Assembly (NCBI GenBank): GCA_023409175.1
Contig: JAEYIG010000032.1
Coordinates: forward strand, 1-22,860
Direction of reading: 5' to 3'
Origin: Pseudomonadota bacterium
GTDB lineage: Bacteria > Pseudomonadota > Gammaproteobacteria > Burkholderiales > Burkholderiaceae_D
DNA: 22,860 bases
In this document: positions 9,198 through 16,067 of the stretch, in pieces
Position numbering within the stretch: position 1 is the first letter of the stretch
How the letters are laid out: the number at the start of each line of letters is the position of its first letter
Translations under genes and position numbers: made by a program
The notes under the pieces: model-generated
Databases searched by the model: none
Seen by the model: only the letters and a program-made list of their open reading frames with translations
Told to the model about the DNA's origin: nothing

Positions 9198-9986
9198 TTA
9201 CGAATTGTTTTGTGCGCTCATTTTAGCGACAAACATGACATCCTGCGAGAGGGGAATTAAATGTTGTCCGCCATCGACAATGATGGTGGTTCCGGTAATG
9301 GCCGGGGAATTGACAATAAAGCAGACGGTTTCGGCGATATCTTCCGGCGTGCTGGAGCGTCCCAGAGGCGTGTTCTTGTGGGCGATCATGAAATCCTGTT
9401 CTGTCTGTTCACCCGAAACGAGAGTGATCCCCGGAGCAATTCCGACAACGCGAAGCTTGGGAGCCAGTTCCTGTGCCAGCAAGGTGGTTGCCGTATTCAG
9501 TGCCGCCTTTGACAGGGTATAGGACAGAAAGCTCGGGTTCAGGTTATCCAGTTTCTGGTCGAGCAGGTTAATAACGACAGATTGCGATCCTTCCGGCGTC
9601 ATTGCATAAAGCGCCCTTGACAGCAGAATCGGAGCGGTGAGGTTGGTGCGCATGTGGAAGTCGAGCGCATGTGCCGAAAAATCGGTTACGCTGTCGTGTT
9701 CAAAAACAGAAGCGTTATTGACAAGGCAAGTCGGTGTCCCCAACGAATCTTCAACCTGGTTCAGCAACTGATTGACGGCTGTTTCATCAGTCAAATCGCA
9801 ATGGAGGGCTATGGAATGTCGACCCATTTTCCGGATATCTTCAGCTGTCACTATTGCTTCGGCTTCAGAGAAACGGTAGTGGACGGCAACATCCCATCCA
9901 TGTTTTGCGAGAGTAAGGGCAATGACACGCCCGATCCGGCGCGCGGCGCCGGTTACGATAGCGATTTTCTGTCGTTTTTCGTTCAT
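9198..9986 (-). CDS. Pteridine-reductase-type short-chain dehydrogenase (FolM-like)
   Basis: A 262-residue NADPH-dependent SDR. The cofactor loop is TGAARRIG (residues 12-19), the TGxxxRxG variant typical of pteridine reductases rather than the usual TGxxxGxG. NNAS follows at 90-93. The catalytic set is Asp143, Tyr156 and Lys160 (LLDQK...YTLSK); the 13-residue Asp-Tyr spacing and the Asp replacing the classic Ser are as in PTR1 (Asp181, Tyr194, Lys198). Together with the 4-base link to folB, this points to reduction of dihydropterin, dihydromonapterin or dihydrofolate. The exact substrate cannot be read from sequence. It is the first gene of the operon and diverges from the MidA gene. The upstream ribosome binding site is poor. 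Confidence 0.86.
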   Translation of the reverse strand: MNEKRQKIAIVTGAARRIGRVIALTLAKHGWDVAVHYRFSEAEAIVTAEDIRKMGRHSIALHCDLTDETAVNQLLNQVEDSLGTPTCLVNNASVFEHDSVTDFSAHALDFHMRTNLTAPILLSRALYAMTPEGSQSVVINLLDQKLDNLNPSFLSYTLSKAALNTATTLLAQELAPKLRVVGIAPGITLVSGEQTEQDFMIAHKNTPLGRSSTPEDIAETVCFIVNSPAITGTTIIVDGGQHLIPLSQDVMFVAKMSAQNNS

Positions 9987-10109
9987 GCCTGTTATTTGAG
10001 AATTCCGGTCTTGATTGCGATTGGACGTGATAATGAAATTGTACGCGAATCATAAACGATCGCTTTATATTTCCATATGATTGACGGTAAAGTTATGTCC
10101 ATCCTGTCG

Positions 10110-10125
10110 ATTTGCTGCAGCAAAT
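10110..10125. repeat. 16-bp perfect palindrome upstream of the MidA gene
   Basis: ATTTGCTGCAGCAAAT is fully self-complementary. It lies 33 bases before the MidA start and about 120 bases before the SDR start, between two divergent genes. It has the form of a homodimeric regulator site, but no regulator or function is known from this window. Confidence 0.5.
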
Positions 10126-10158
10126 TCTTCAACCATACTGCCACTTTTTTCATGAGAT

Positions 10159-11310
10159 ATGAATTCGACTGACATTTCATCCGATTTACTCACCATATCC
10201 GCTTCACTGGAATACCGGATCCGGGAAGATATCGAAAAGAAATCCGGATGGATACCGTTTGCGGATTATATGCAGCAGGTCCTGTATACCCCGGTGTCGG
10301 GTTATTACAGTGGTGGCTTGTGCAAGCTGGGCGAATCGGGCGATTTTGTGACGGCTCCCGAAATGACAGGTTTGTATGGCCGGACGCTGGCGCGGGCCAT
10401 CGTGCCATTGCTTGAGCAGACGGGCGGCAACATCCTTGAACCGGGTGCCGGAACAGGTAAGCTGGCATTCGATGTCCTGACGGAAATGGCCAGAGCCGGC
10501 GTCAACATCGAAAAATACCGGATTCTTGAATTGTCTTCCGAGTTGCGACAAAGGCAGCAGGAAACCCTCTCGGGATTTGATAATGTCGAATGGCTGACGA
10601 CATTGCCTGACCGGTTTGATGGAGTGATTCTTGCAAATGAAGTGCTGGACGCCATGCCGGTCTGTCTGGTCAGGAAAAAAGAAAGCGGGTGGCATGAGGT
10701 GGGCGTATCGGTTGAGGACAATCGACTGGTATTTGCCGACAGGCCCTGCGATGGGTTTCTTGCGCGTGCCATTCATCAAGCCATTGCCGAACATGACAAT
10801 CTTCCTGTCGGATATCTGACGGAAATTCATATTCACGCATATGGATTCATGAAATCGCTTTCAGAGATGATGACCCGCGGTGCTCATTCAGCGGCACTGA
10901 TGATTGATTACGGATTCCCGGCTCACGAGTATTATCATCGGGACAGGAACACCGGTACATTGATGTGCCATTTCAGGCATAGGTCGAATGCCGATCCTTT
11001 TTTTCTTCCAGGGCTTCAGGATGTGACTTCTCATGTCGATTTTACAGGAGTGGCGCAAACCGCATCCGATAATGGGCTTGACGTGATTTGCTATGCATCC
11101 CAGGCATCATTTCTGTTGGCTGCCGGTTTGCTGGATACGTTTCCGGTTGATTCGGGAGAAATGAAGGATAGCCATGAGGAACAATTACAGGCTGTTCAAA
11201 AGTTGCTGTCGCCGGCTGAAATGGGTGAATTGTTCAAGGTGATGGTATTGGGGCATAAAATCGAACCGCCCGCTTTTATGCTGGACATCGATAAAAGCGG
11301 GCGGCTGTAG
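10159..11310 (+). CDS. MidA family class I SAM-dependent methyltransferase (NDUFAF7-like)
   Basis: A 383-residue member of the MidA/NDUFAF7 family. The mitochondrial member methylates an arginine of a complex I subunit; the role of bacterial members is not settled. Visible motifs are GYYSGG (48-53), GDFVTAPEMTGLYG (61-74, the family hallmark), the SAM-binding loop EPGAGTGKLAFD (94-105) and ILANEVLDAMP (157-167). The protein has usual length and no breaks. Its neighbours are the divergent SDR-folB-ttcA operon and a convergent lipoprotein gene 15 bases away. The ATG at 10159 has GAGAT just upstream as a weak ribosome binding site. The last 15 codons contain a long perfect hairpin (see the separate entry), so the extreme C-terminus may not be family-typical. 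Confidence 0.88.
   Translation: MNSTDISSDLLTISASLEYRIREDIEKKSGWIPFADYMQQVLYTPVSGYYSGGLCKLGESGDFVTAPEMTGLYGRTLARAIVPLLEQTGGNILEPGAGTGKLAFDVLTEMARAGVNIEKYRILELSSELRQRQQETLSGFDNVEWLTTLPDRFDGVILANEVLDAMPVCLVRKKESGWHEVGVSVEDNRLVFADRPCDGFLARAIHQAIAEHDNLPVGYLTEIHIHAYGFMKSLSEMMTRGAHSAALMIDYGFPAHEYYHRDRNTGTLMCHFRHRSNADPFFLPGLQDVTSHVDFTGVAQTASDNGLDVICYASQASFLLAAGLLDTFPVDSGEMKDSHEEQLQAVQKLLSPAEMGELFKVMVLGHKIEPPAFMLDIDKSGRL
11266..11304. repeat. 14-bp perfect inverted repeat inside the 3' end of the MidA gene
   Basis: CCGCCCGCTTTTAT (11266-11279) and its exact complement ATAAAAGCGGGCGG (11291-11304) flank an 11-base loop. It lies in the last codons of the MidA gene and ends 6 bases before its last base, 22 bases from the convergent lipoprotein stop. 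The A/T part of the stem faces the loop, which is the reverse of an ordinary intrinsic terminator, and no long T-run follows directly. It may still help end transcription from either side. Confidence 0.75.
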
Positions 11311-11325
11311 ATGAGATGAAAAGCT

Positions 11326-11931
11326 TTATTTCTTTGTTTTTTCTTTGGCCGTTATCTTTGAAGTCAGGTCGGCGCGTTTGATCGGTTCAGTCCAGACCTT
11401 GATTTCCTTGACCTTGTCACGTCGGATATCCATGATCCAGCCTCCCCGGCCTGAAGTGGTTTCCGCCCATCCGGAAAGAGGGACGGATAATGGAATCTTG
11501 ACAGTGGTGTTCTTCTTGTCGGCCAGTTGTGTATAAGATTGGACGGCAACCAGTTCCAGGATTTTCTGGGCCGCCGGCGTACAGGTATCGCGGAGATAGG
11601 CGCGCGCATTCGGGTTCTGGAGGACTTTCTGCCAGTCGGTTTCACCCGGAACCGTGTTATACAGGCCTTTCATGAATTTCTGTGCGCCAGCCTGACCGTC
11701 TGTGAAAGTCAGTTCGAAATCGTATTGGGCAACGTACGTCCACAGGCCAGGCAATGAATCGGTTTTTTTGTACTCATCCACCTTGAGCCATTTGCACTTG
11801 TAGGCGTCTGTGAGCATTTCCACCATATCCTCGTCATTGGGACGTGCACAGCCCGTCAGTACAGACGCCAGTGATGCGATGAGAAAAAAAGTCAAAAGGG
11901 ATTTATATCGGGTCAAGTTTCTGAAAATCAT
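11326..11931 (-). CDS. Predicted lipoprotein of unknown function
   Basis: A 201-residue protein that I do not recognise. It starts with a lipoprotein signal peptide: charged MIFRNLTRYK, a hydrophobic core, and the lipobox LTGC with Cys28 as the lipid-anchored residue. Residue +2 is Ala, so an outer-membrane location is expected. The mature part has two further cysteines, Cys45 (DAYKCKWL) and Cys116 (LRDTCTPAA), which could form a disulfide. It also has mixed polar strands and a very basic tail (KEKTKK). There are no catalytic motifs. A likely promoter lies at 11973-12002. The gene is probably monocistronic: the MidA gene converges on it and the DUF1840 stop lies 132 bases upstream on the same strand. 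Confidence 0.75.
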   Translation of the reverse strand: MIFRNLTRYKSLLTFFLIASLASVLTGCARPNDEDMVEMLTDAYKCKWLKVDEYKKTDSLPGLWTYVAQYDFELTFTDGQAGAQKFMKGLYNTVPGETDWQKVLQNPNARAYLRDTCTPAAQKILELVAVQSYTQLADKKNTTVKIPLSVPLSGWAETTSGRGGWIMDIRRDKVKEIKVWTEPIKRADLTSKITAKEKTKK

Positions 11932-11972
11932 TTCGTAATGCCTGTCAGGTTGTCGCGCAATAATCTTTTGCT

Positions 11973-12002
11973 ATTTTACAAAAATGTTGTCAAACAGATC
12001 AA
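11973..12002 (-). promoter_or_regulatory. Probable sigma70-like promoter for the lipoprotein gene
   Basis: On the minus strand, TTGATC (12002-11997) and TAAAAT (11978-11973) are 18 bases apart, matching the consensus at four and five of six positions. It lies about 40 bases before the lipoprotein start. A perfect TTGACA also occurs between the two boxes, but it has no well-spaced -10. Confidence 0.4.
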
Positions 12003-12063
12003 AAGATACCGTAGCGTACACCAAACTTGCCCATTTGAACCCATTTATGCGAATTTTTAATTC

Positions 12064-12471
12064 TCACACCCCCCACCAGATGTCTTTTTTCTTTTTGTTT
12101 GCCGCTTTTAACAGTTGCATGAAAGGATAGGTTCGTGCCGAAAAACTGACTGGGGGTTCAGGCCGGATGGCTTCTTTTTGCCGCTCAATCGAATCCTTGT
12201 CTTTTTCCTTGTCTTTTTCTTCGTCAGACTCTTCTTTTTCTTTTCGCTCCTGTTCTTCTTTTTTGATCCGTTCGCGTTCGGCCTTTTCCTCCGCCTCCAT
12301 CAGTTTCCGGCGTTCGATTTCATTTTCCAGCTTGACGATGGCGTCTGAAGTCTGCTCAGCCGTAATGATGCCTTTTTCGACATCTTTTCCCAGGAGATCA
12401 AGAATCTGTTTGGCGTTTTCTTCAAACATGATGATGTCTCCGCCTGCTTTGGACTTGAATATTACCAGCAT
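12064..12471 (-). CDS. DUF1840 family protein with charged low-complexity insert
   Basis: A 135-residue cytoplasmic protein of the DUF1840 family, a betaproteobacterial family of unknown function. The N-terminus (MLVIFKSKAGGDIIMFEENA, then LLGKD and GIITAEQ) and the C-terminus (SARTYPFMQLLKAANK...WWGV) are the family's conserved blocks. Between them, residues 55-100 are almost only Glu, Lys, Arg and Asp, probably a long charged helix. The typical family member has a shorter linker here, so this looks like a local expansion. A very good ribosome binding site (AAGGAG, 8 bases before the ATG) fixes the start. It follows comM by 50 bases on the same strand and is probably the last gene of the ubiK-comM transcript. 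Confidence 0.83.
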   Translation of the reverse strand: MLVIFKSKAGGDIIMFEENAKQILDLLGKDVEKGIITAEQTSDAIVKLENEIERRKLMEAEEKAERERIKKEEQERKEKEESDEEKDKEKDKDSIERQKEAIRPEPPVSFSARTYPFMQLLKAANKKKKDIWWGV

Positions 12472-12521
12472 ATTTTTCTCCTTTCTGTTGTGACAAGCCG
12501 GATCACCTTTAAAGTCGGCAG

Positions 12522-14042
12522 TCAGGTTTCACGTAATGTCCTTCTATATTGTATGGCTTCTGCAATGTGTTCTTGTTTGATGTTAACGGTTTGTGCGAGA
12601 TCGGCAATTGTCCTGCCGATTTTTAATATCCGGTGATAGGCACGGGCAGACCACATGAAACGGTTCATCGCTTCTTTCAGCAGATTTTCTCCGGATTGGT
12701 CCAGTTTGCAGAATTCGTCTATCTCTTTTGTGCCCAACAGATTGTTCGCTTTCCCCTGCCGGTCGAGCTGGATCCGATGGGCTTCGCGGACACGTTGGGC
12801 AATCGTTTCGGATGAGTCTCCCGGTGGCTGTTTCGACAGTTCTTCCTGTTTCAGGGCATTGACCTGTATCTGGATATCAATCCGGTCAAGCAGAGGGCCG
12901 GATATTTTTCGCTGGTACCGGGCAACGGCATCCGGTGTGCAATGGCATTTTCCGGAAGGGTGGCCAAGATAACCGCAAGGACACGGGTTCATGGCCGCGA
13001 TCAACTGGAAACGGGCGGGAAAATCCGCCTGACGTGCCGCACGAGAAATGACGATATGACCGGATTCAAGCGGTTCACGGAGCACTTCAAGGACATGCCG
13101 GTCGAATTCAGGGAGTTCATCCAGGAACAGCACGCCCCGGTGGGCAAGTGAAACTTCTCCTGGACGGGGCGAACCGCCGCCTCCGATCAGGGCAATCGCA
13201 GAAGCCGTGTGATGCGGAGAGCGAAAAGGTCTCGTTTTCCACTGGGACGCCTGAAATTTTCCGGTAATGGATGAGATCGCCGCCGATTCAATGGCCTCTT
13301 CTTCCGTCATGGGCGGCAATATTCCCGGAAAACGTGAAGCCAGCATCGTCTTGCCGGTTCCGGGAGGTCCGCTCATCAAAATGCTGTGATTTCCTGCCGC
13401 AGCGACTTCAAGCGCCCTTTTGGCTTTTTGCTGGCCCTTTACCTCGTCGAAGTCGGGATAAACGGGACGAATGTTTCCGTCACGGGACTCATAAGGAGAG
13501 AGCAGGGAACTGGCGGGCAATGCATTCAGGTGGGCACAGACATCCAGAAGGCTTTGCGCAGGCAGGATGGTGAGGTCCCGGACAAAAGCCGCTTCTTCGG
13601 CATTCGCCGCAGGCAGGACAAAACCCTGTTTTGCCGAATGGCCGTTCGACCTTGCGATGGCAAACGACATGGCCAGTGCACCACGGATAGGGCGCAATTC
13701 GCCGGATAATGACAGTTCGCCTGCAAATTCGTACTTGTCCAGATGATCCGGGCTGATCTGTTTCGATGCAGCAAGGATACCCAGTGCAATGGGCAAGTCA
13801 AACCGTCCGGATTCCTTGGGCAGATCGGCGGGTGCCAGATTGACCGTGATCCGTCTGGCCGGAAATTCGAATTTTGCATTCTGGATGGCAGCCCTCACCC
13901 TGTCTTTTGCTTCCTTGACTTCCGTTTCTGCCAGTCCGACTATCGTAAATGAAGGCAATCCATTGGCCAGATGTACCTCGACGGTGACTTCAGGCGCATC
14001 CATACCCGCCAGCGCACGGCTTTTGAGAATGGCAAGACTCAT
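12522..14042 (-). CDS. comM: YifB/ComM family Mg-chelatase-like AAA+ helicase
   Basis: A 506-residue AAA+ ATPase. ComM is a hexameric helicase that promotes branch migration during integration of transforming DNA in naturally competent bacteria, and it is also widespread in species not known to be competent. Domains: an N-terminal Lon-protease-like (ChlI) fold to about residue 170; the Mg-chelatase ATPase with Walker A GPPGTGKT (225-232) and Walker B GVLFLDELPEF (303-313); a four-cysteine element NPCPCGYLGHPSGKCHC (352-368); and the C-terminal Mg-chelatase helical domain ending in IAEAIQYRRTL. It overlaps ubiK by 4 bases (ATGA), implying translational coupling. Length is normal and there are no breaks. 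No other competence gene is in the window. Confidence 0.94.
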   Translation of the reverse strand: MSLAILKSRALAGMDAPEVTVEVHLANGLPSFTIVGLAETEVKEAKDRVRAAIQNAKFEFPARRITVNLAPADLPKESGRFDLPIALGILAASKQISPDHLDKYEFAGELSLSGELRPIRGALAMSFAIARSNGHSAKQGFVLPAANAEEAAFVRDLTILPAQSLLDVCAHLNALPASSLLSPYESRDGNIRPVYPDFDEVKGQQKAKRALEVAAAGNHSILMSGPPGTGKTMLASRFPGILPPMTEEEAIESAAISSITGKFQASQWKTRPFRSPHHTASAIALIGGGGSPRPGEVSLAHRGVLFLDELPEFDRHVLEVLREPLESGHIVISRAARQADFPARFQLIAAMNPCPCGYLGHPSGKCHCTPDAVARYQRKISGPLLDRIDIQIQVNALKQEELSKQPPGDSSETIAQRVREAHRIQLDRQGKANNLLGTKEIDEFCKLDQSGENLLKEAMNRFMWSARAYHRILKIGRTIADLAQTVNIKQEHIAEAIQYRRTLRET

Positions 14043-14308
14043 TTTTTATCGGACGAAGAGGTACCACTTTCAGAATGATGCATCCGGTTTTCAAGGTCGG
14101 ACAGGCGTTTTTCCAGCATGTCGATCCGGTTTTGCAACTGGACGATGATCAGCTTCTGGACTTCATATTCTTCAGTGGTGACCAGTTCCAGTCTGGATAC
14201 GGCCTGGGTCAGAATGGCGCGAACGTTTCGTTCGATATCTTTTGCAGGGGAGCTTTCCATGATCTGCCCCAGTTTCGATTGAAGTTCATCCAGTATTTTT
14301 TTACTCAT
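14039..14308 (-). CDS. ubiK: Ubiquinone biosynthesis accessory factor UbiK (BMFP family)
   Basis: An 89-residue protein of the membrane fusogenic (YqiC/BMFP, DUF526) family. UbiK binds the lipid-carrier protein UbiJ and supports aerobic ubiquinone synthesis. Seen here: an amphipathic N-terminal helix (KILDELQSKLGQIMESSPAKDIERN), the conserved LTQAVSRLELVTTEEYEVQ segment, then a C-terminal coiled coil (residues about 45-77, leucine-rich) and a polar Ser/Lys tail. A strong ribosome binding site (AAAGGAG) precedes the ATG. The TGA stop overlaps the comM start by 4 bases. Length agrees with the family (80-100 residues). Confidence 0.9.
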   Translation of the reverse strand: MSKKILDELQSKLGQIMESSPAKDIERNVRAILTQAVSRLELVTTEEYEVQKLIIVQLQNRIDMLEKRLSDLENRMHHSESGTSSSDKK

Positions 14309-14762
14309 TGCATCTCCTTTGCCGGAAAAAGAATATTTGAACGATTTTTTGGGACAGACGCCACAATATTAAAGGATTTTGAACGGGTCAGTCCATTTTG
14401 ACGACATGATTCAGTTCCATGTTGTGATAAACGTGACTTTTTTACGCACTCGACAAGAATAAATGCAGAATATGTTTGTATAACTGCCGGTTTCTTAGGC
14501 CGGCTCAACAATATTTTTCAATTAAGGTTAGTATATAAGTTTCCCGATGGCATCGTTTCCGGCCGGACTCTGGGGGGTGAGTGTTTTACATGCTCTTCGG
14601 GTCCTTTCAAAAACGTCACATCCGTGTCTGCACATCATTTTGATACCTGCAGAAAATGAGATACAGTTACAAATAACTGAGCGTCAACAACAGGCCGGTT
14701 TCCTGATGCGTTATCATCTGAAATTGTCCAATTTAGCATTGCTTGTGTATTGAAGGATTTTT
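14309..14762. other. 454-base region without a convincing gene
   Basis: Separates ubiK (leftward) from gshA (rightward). It holds the UbiK ribosome binding site at its left end, a candidate gshA promoter at 14640-14667 and the gshA ribosome binding site GAAGGA just before 14763. Short open frames inside it (14305-14511 minus, 14547-14753 plus) have no recognisable motif. In several related genera, as I recall, a PII gene and amtB stand ahead of gshA; nothing resembling either is visible. A 5-bp GC hairpin (14486-14504, GCCGG/CCGGC) is followed by an A/T-rich stretch and is too weak to call a terminator. Confidence 0.6.
14640..14667 (+). promoter_or_regulatory. Possible sigma70-like promoter for gshA
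   Basis: TTGATA at 14640-14645 and TACAGT at 14662-14667 with 16 bases between them. This would give a leader of about 90 bases before gshA. Matches are five and four of six; a tentative call. Confidence 0.33.
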
Positions 14763-16058
14763 ATGGTTCCCCATTTGGTTACTGCGTTGAACGGCCCGCT
14801 TCTTGAGCTGGAAAAAACGATTATCGATTCGACTCCTGCCATTGAAAGATGGTTCAGACTGGAGTGGCAGGATCATACGCCGCCTTTTTATTGTTCGGTC
14901 GATTTGAGAAATGCAGGTTTCAAGCTGGCTCCCGTCGATACCAACCTGTTCCCCGGCGGGTTCAACAATCTGTCGGTTGAAATGTTGCCGCTGGCCGTTC
15001 AGGCAACGATGGCTGCCATTGAAAAGTATTGTCCCGATGCAAAGAACCTGCTTCTGGTTCCGGAAAACCATACGCGCAACACATATTATCTGCAAAATAT
15101 AGCCCGCCTGATCAAGATTTTGCGCCAGACGGGTCTGGACGTGCGGATCGGGTCGCTTTCTGAAGACATCAAGCAACCGACACCATTGACGTTGCCGGAT
15201 GGCACGAAGTTGATGATGGAGCCGTTGAAACGCATCAATAACGGGCGCCGTGTGGGTGTCGATGACTTCAATCCGTGTACGATCCTGTTAAATAACGACC
15301 TTTCTTCGGGAACGCCTGAAATATTGAAGAACGTTTATGAACAGAGCCTGTTCCCGCCGCTTCATGCCGGATGGACTGTCCGGCGCAAGAGCAACCATTT
15401 TGCCGCCTATGACGACGTTGCCAAACGGTTCTCGAAAATGCTGGGGATCGACCCATGGTTGTTGAACCCGTTCTTCTCGAAATGCAGCCATGTCAATTTC
15501 AGCGAACATGAAGGGGAAGAGTGTCTGGCCGCCAGTGTCCATTCCGTCCTGACGAAAATACGCCGGAAATACAAACAGTACGGTATCAAGGAAAAACCGT
15601 TCGTTATCGTGAAAGCCGATGCCGGAACCTATGGCATGGGCATCATGACGGTGACGGATGCCAGTGAAGTCAGGGACCTGAACCGCAAACAGCGTAACAA
15701 GATGGCTGTCGTCAAGGAAGGCTTGCAGGTTCGCGACGTGATCATCCAGGAAGGCGTCCATTCTTTCGAACGGGTGGATGAAGCTGTGGCGGAACCGGTC
15801 GTTTACATGATTGACCGGTATGTTGTCGGTGGCTTTTATCGGGTCAATGAAAAACGGGACATCAACGAAAACCTCAATGCCCCGGGCGCGCATTTCGTTC
15901 CGCTGGCCTTTGCGCAACAGCATACGATACCGGACAGGAGTGCCGAACCGGGAACGGCGGCACCGAACCGTTTTTATATGTATGGTGTCGTCGCTCGGCT
16001 GGCGCTTCTGGCGGCTTCCATTGAGCTGGAAAGAACCGATCCTGAAATGCAGGCTTGA
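14763..16058 (+). CDS. gshA: Glutamate-cysteine ligase, T. ferrooxidans type
   Basis: First enzyme of glutathione synthesis: joins glutamate and cysteine with ATP. The 431-residue protein belongs to the proteobacterial GshA family defined from Thiobacillus ferrooxidans, unrelated in sequence to E. coli GshA. Recognisable segments are YCSVDLRNAGFKLAPVDTN followed by LFPGGFNNL (43-70), VPENHTRNTYY (99-109), a long central block around NPFFSKCSHVNFSE (235-248) and the ATP-binding KADAGTYGMGI (284-294), then VIIQEGV. The ribosome binding site is GAAGGA, 6 bases before the ATG. gshB follows after 9 bases, so the whole pathway is one operon. A long antisense frame over this gene is a coding shadow. 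Confidence 0.92.
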   Translation: MVPHLVTALNGPLLELEKTIIDSTPAIERWFRLEWQDHTPPFYCSVDLRNAGFKLAPVDTNLFPGGFNNLSVEMLPLAVQATMAAIEKYCPDAKNLLLVPENHTRNTYYLQNIARLIKILRQTGLDVRIGSLSEDIKQPTPLTLPDGTKLMMEPLKRINNGRRVGVDDFNPCTILLNNDLSSGTPEILKNVYEQSLFPPLHAGWTVRRKSNHFAAYDDVAKRFSKMLGIDPWLLNPFFSKCSHVNFSEHEGEECLAASVHSVLTKIRRKYKQYGIKEKPFVIVKADAGTYGMGIMTVTDASEVRDLNRKQRNKMAVVKEGLQVRDVIIQEGVHSFERVDEAVAEPVVYMIDRYVVGGFYRVNEKRDINENLNAPGAHFVPLAFAQQHTIPDRSAEPGTAAPNRFYMYGVVARLALLAASIELERTDPEMQA

Positions 16059-16067
16059 CGGAAAAAT

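Noticed and set aside
14486..14504. GC hairpin GCCGG/CCGGC as a terminator
   Set aside because: Only five pairs, with no continuous T-run directly after it and no gene ending nearby.
14305..14511. 68-codon minus-strand frame upstream of ubiK
   Set aside because: No ribosome binding site or family features; it covers the likely ubiK promoter region.
14547..14753. 68-codon plus-strand frame before gshA (possible small gene or PII remnant)
   Set aside because: No PII or AmtB motif, no good ribosome binding site, unconvincing composition.
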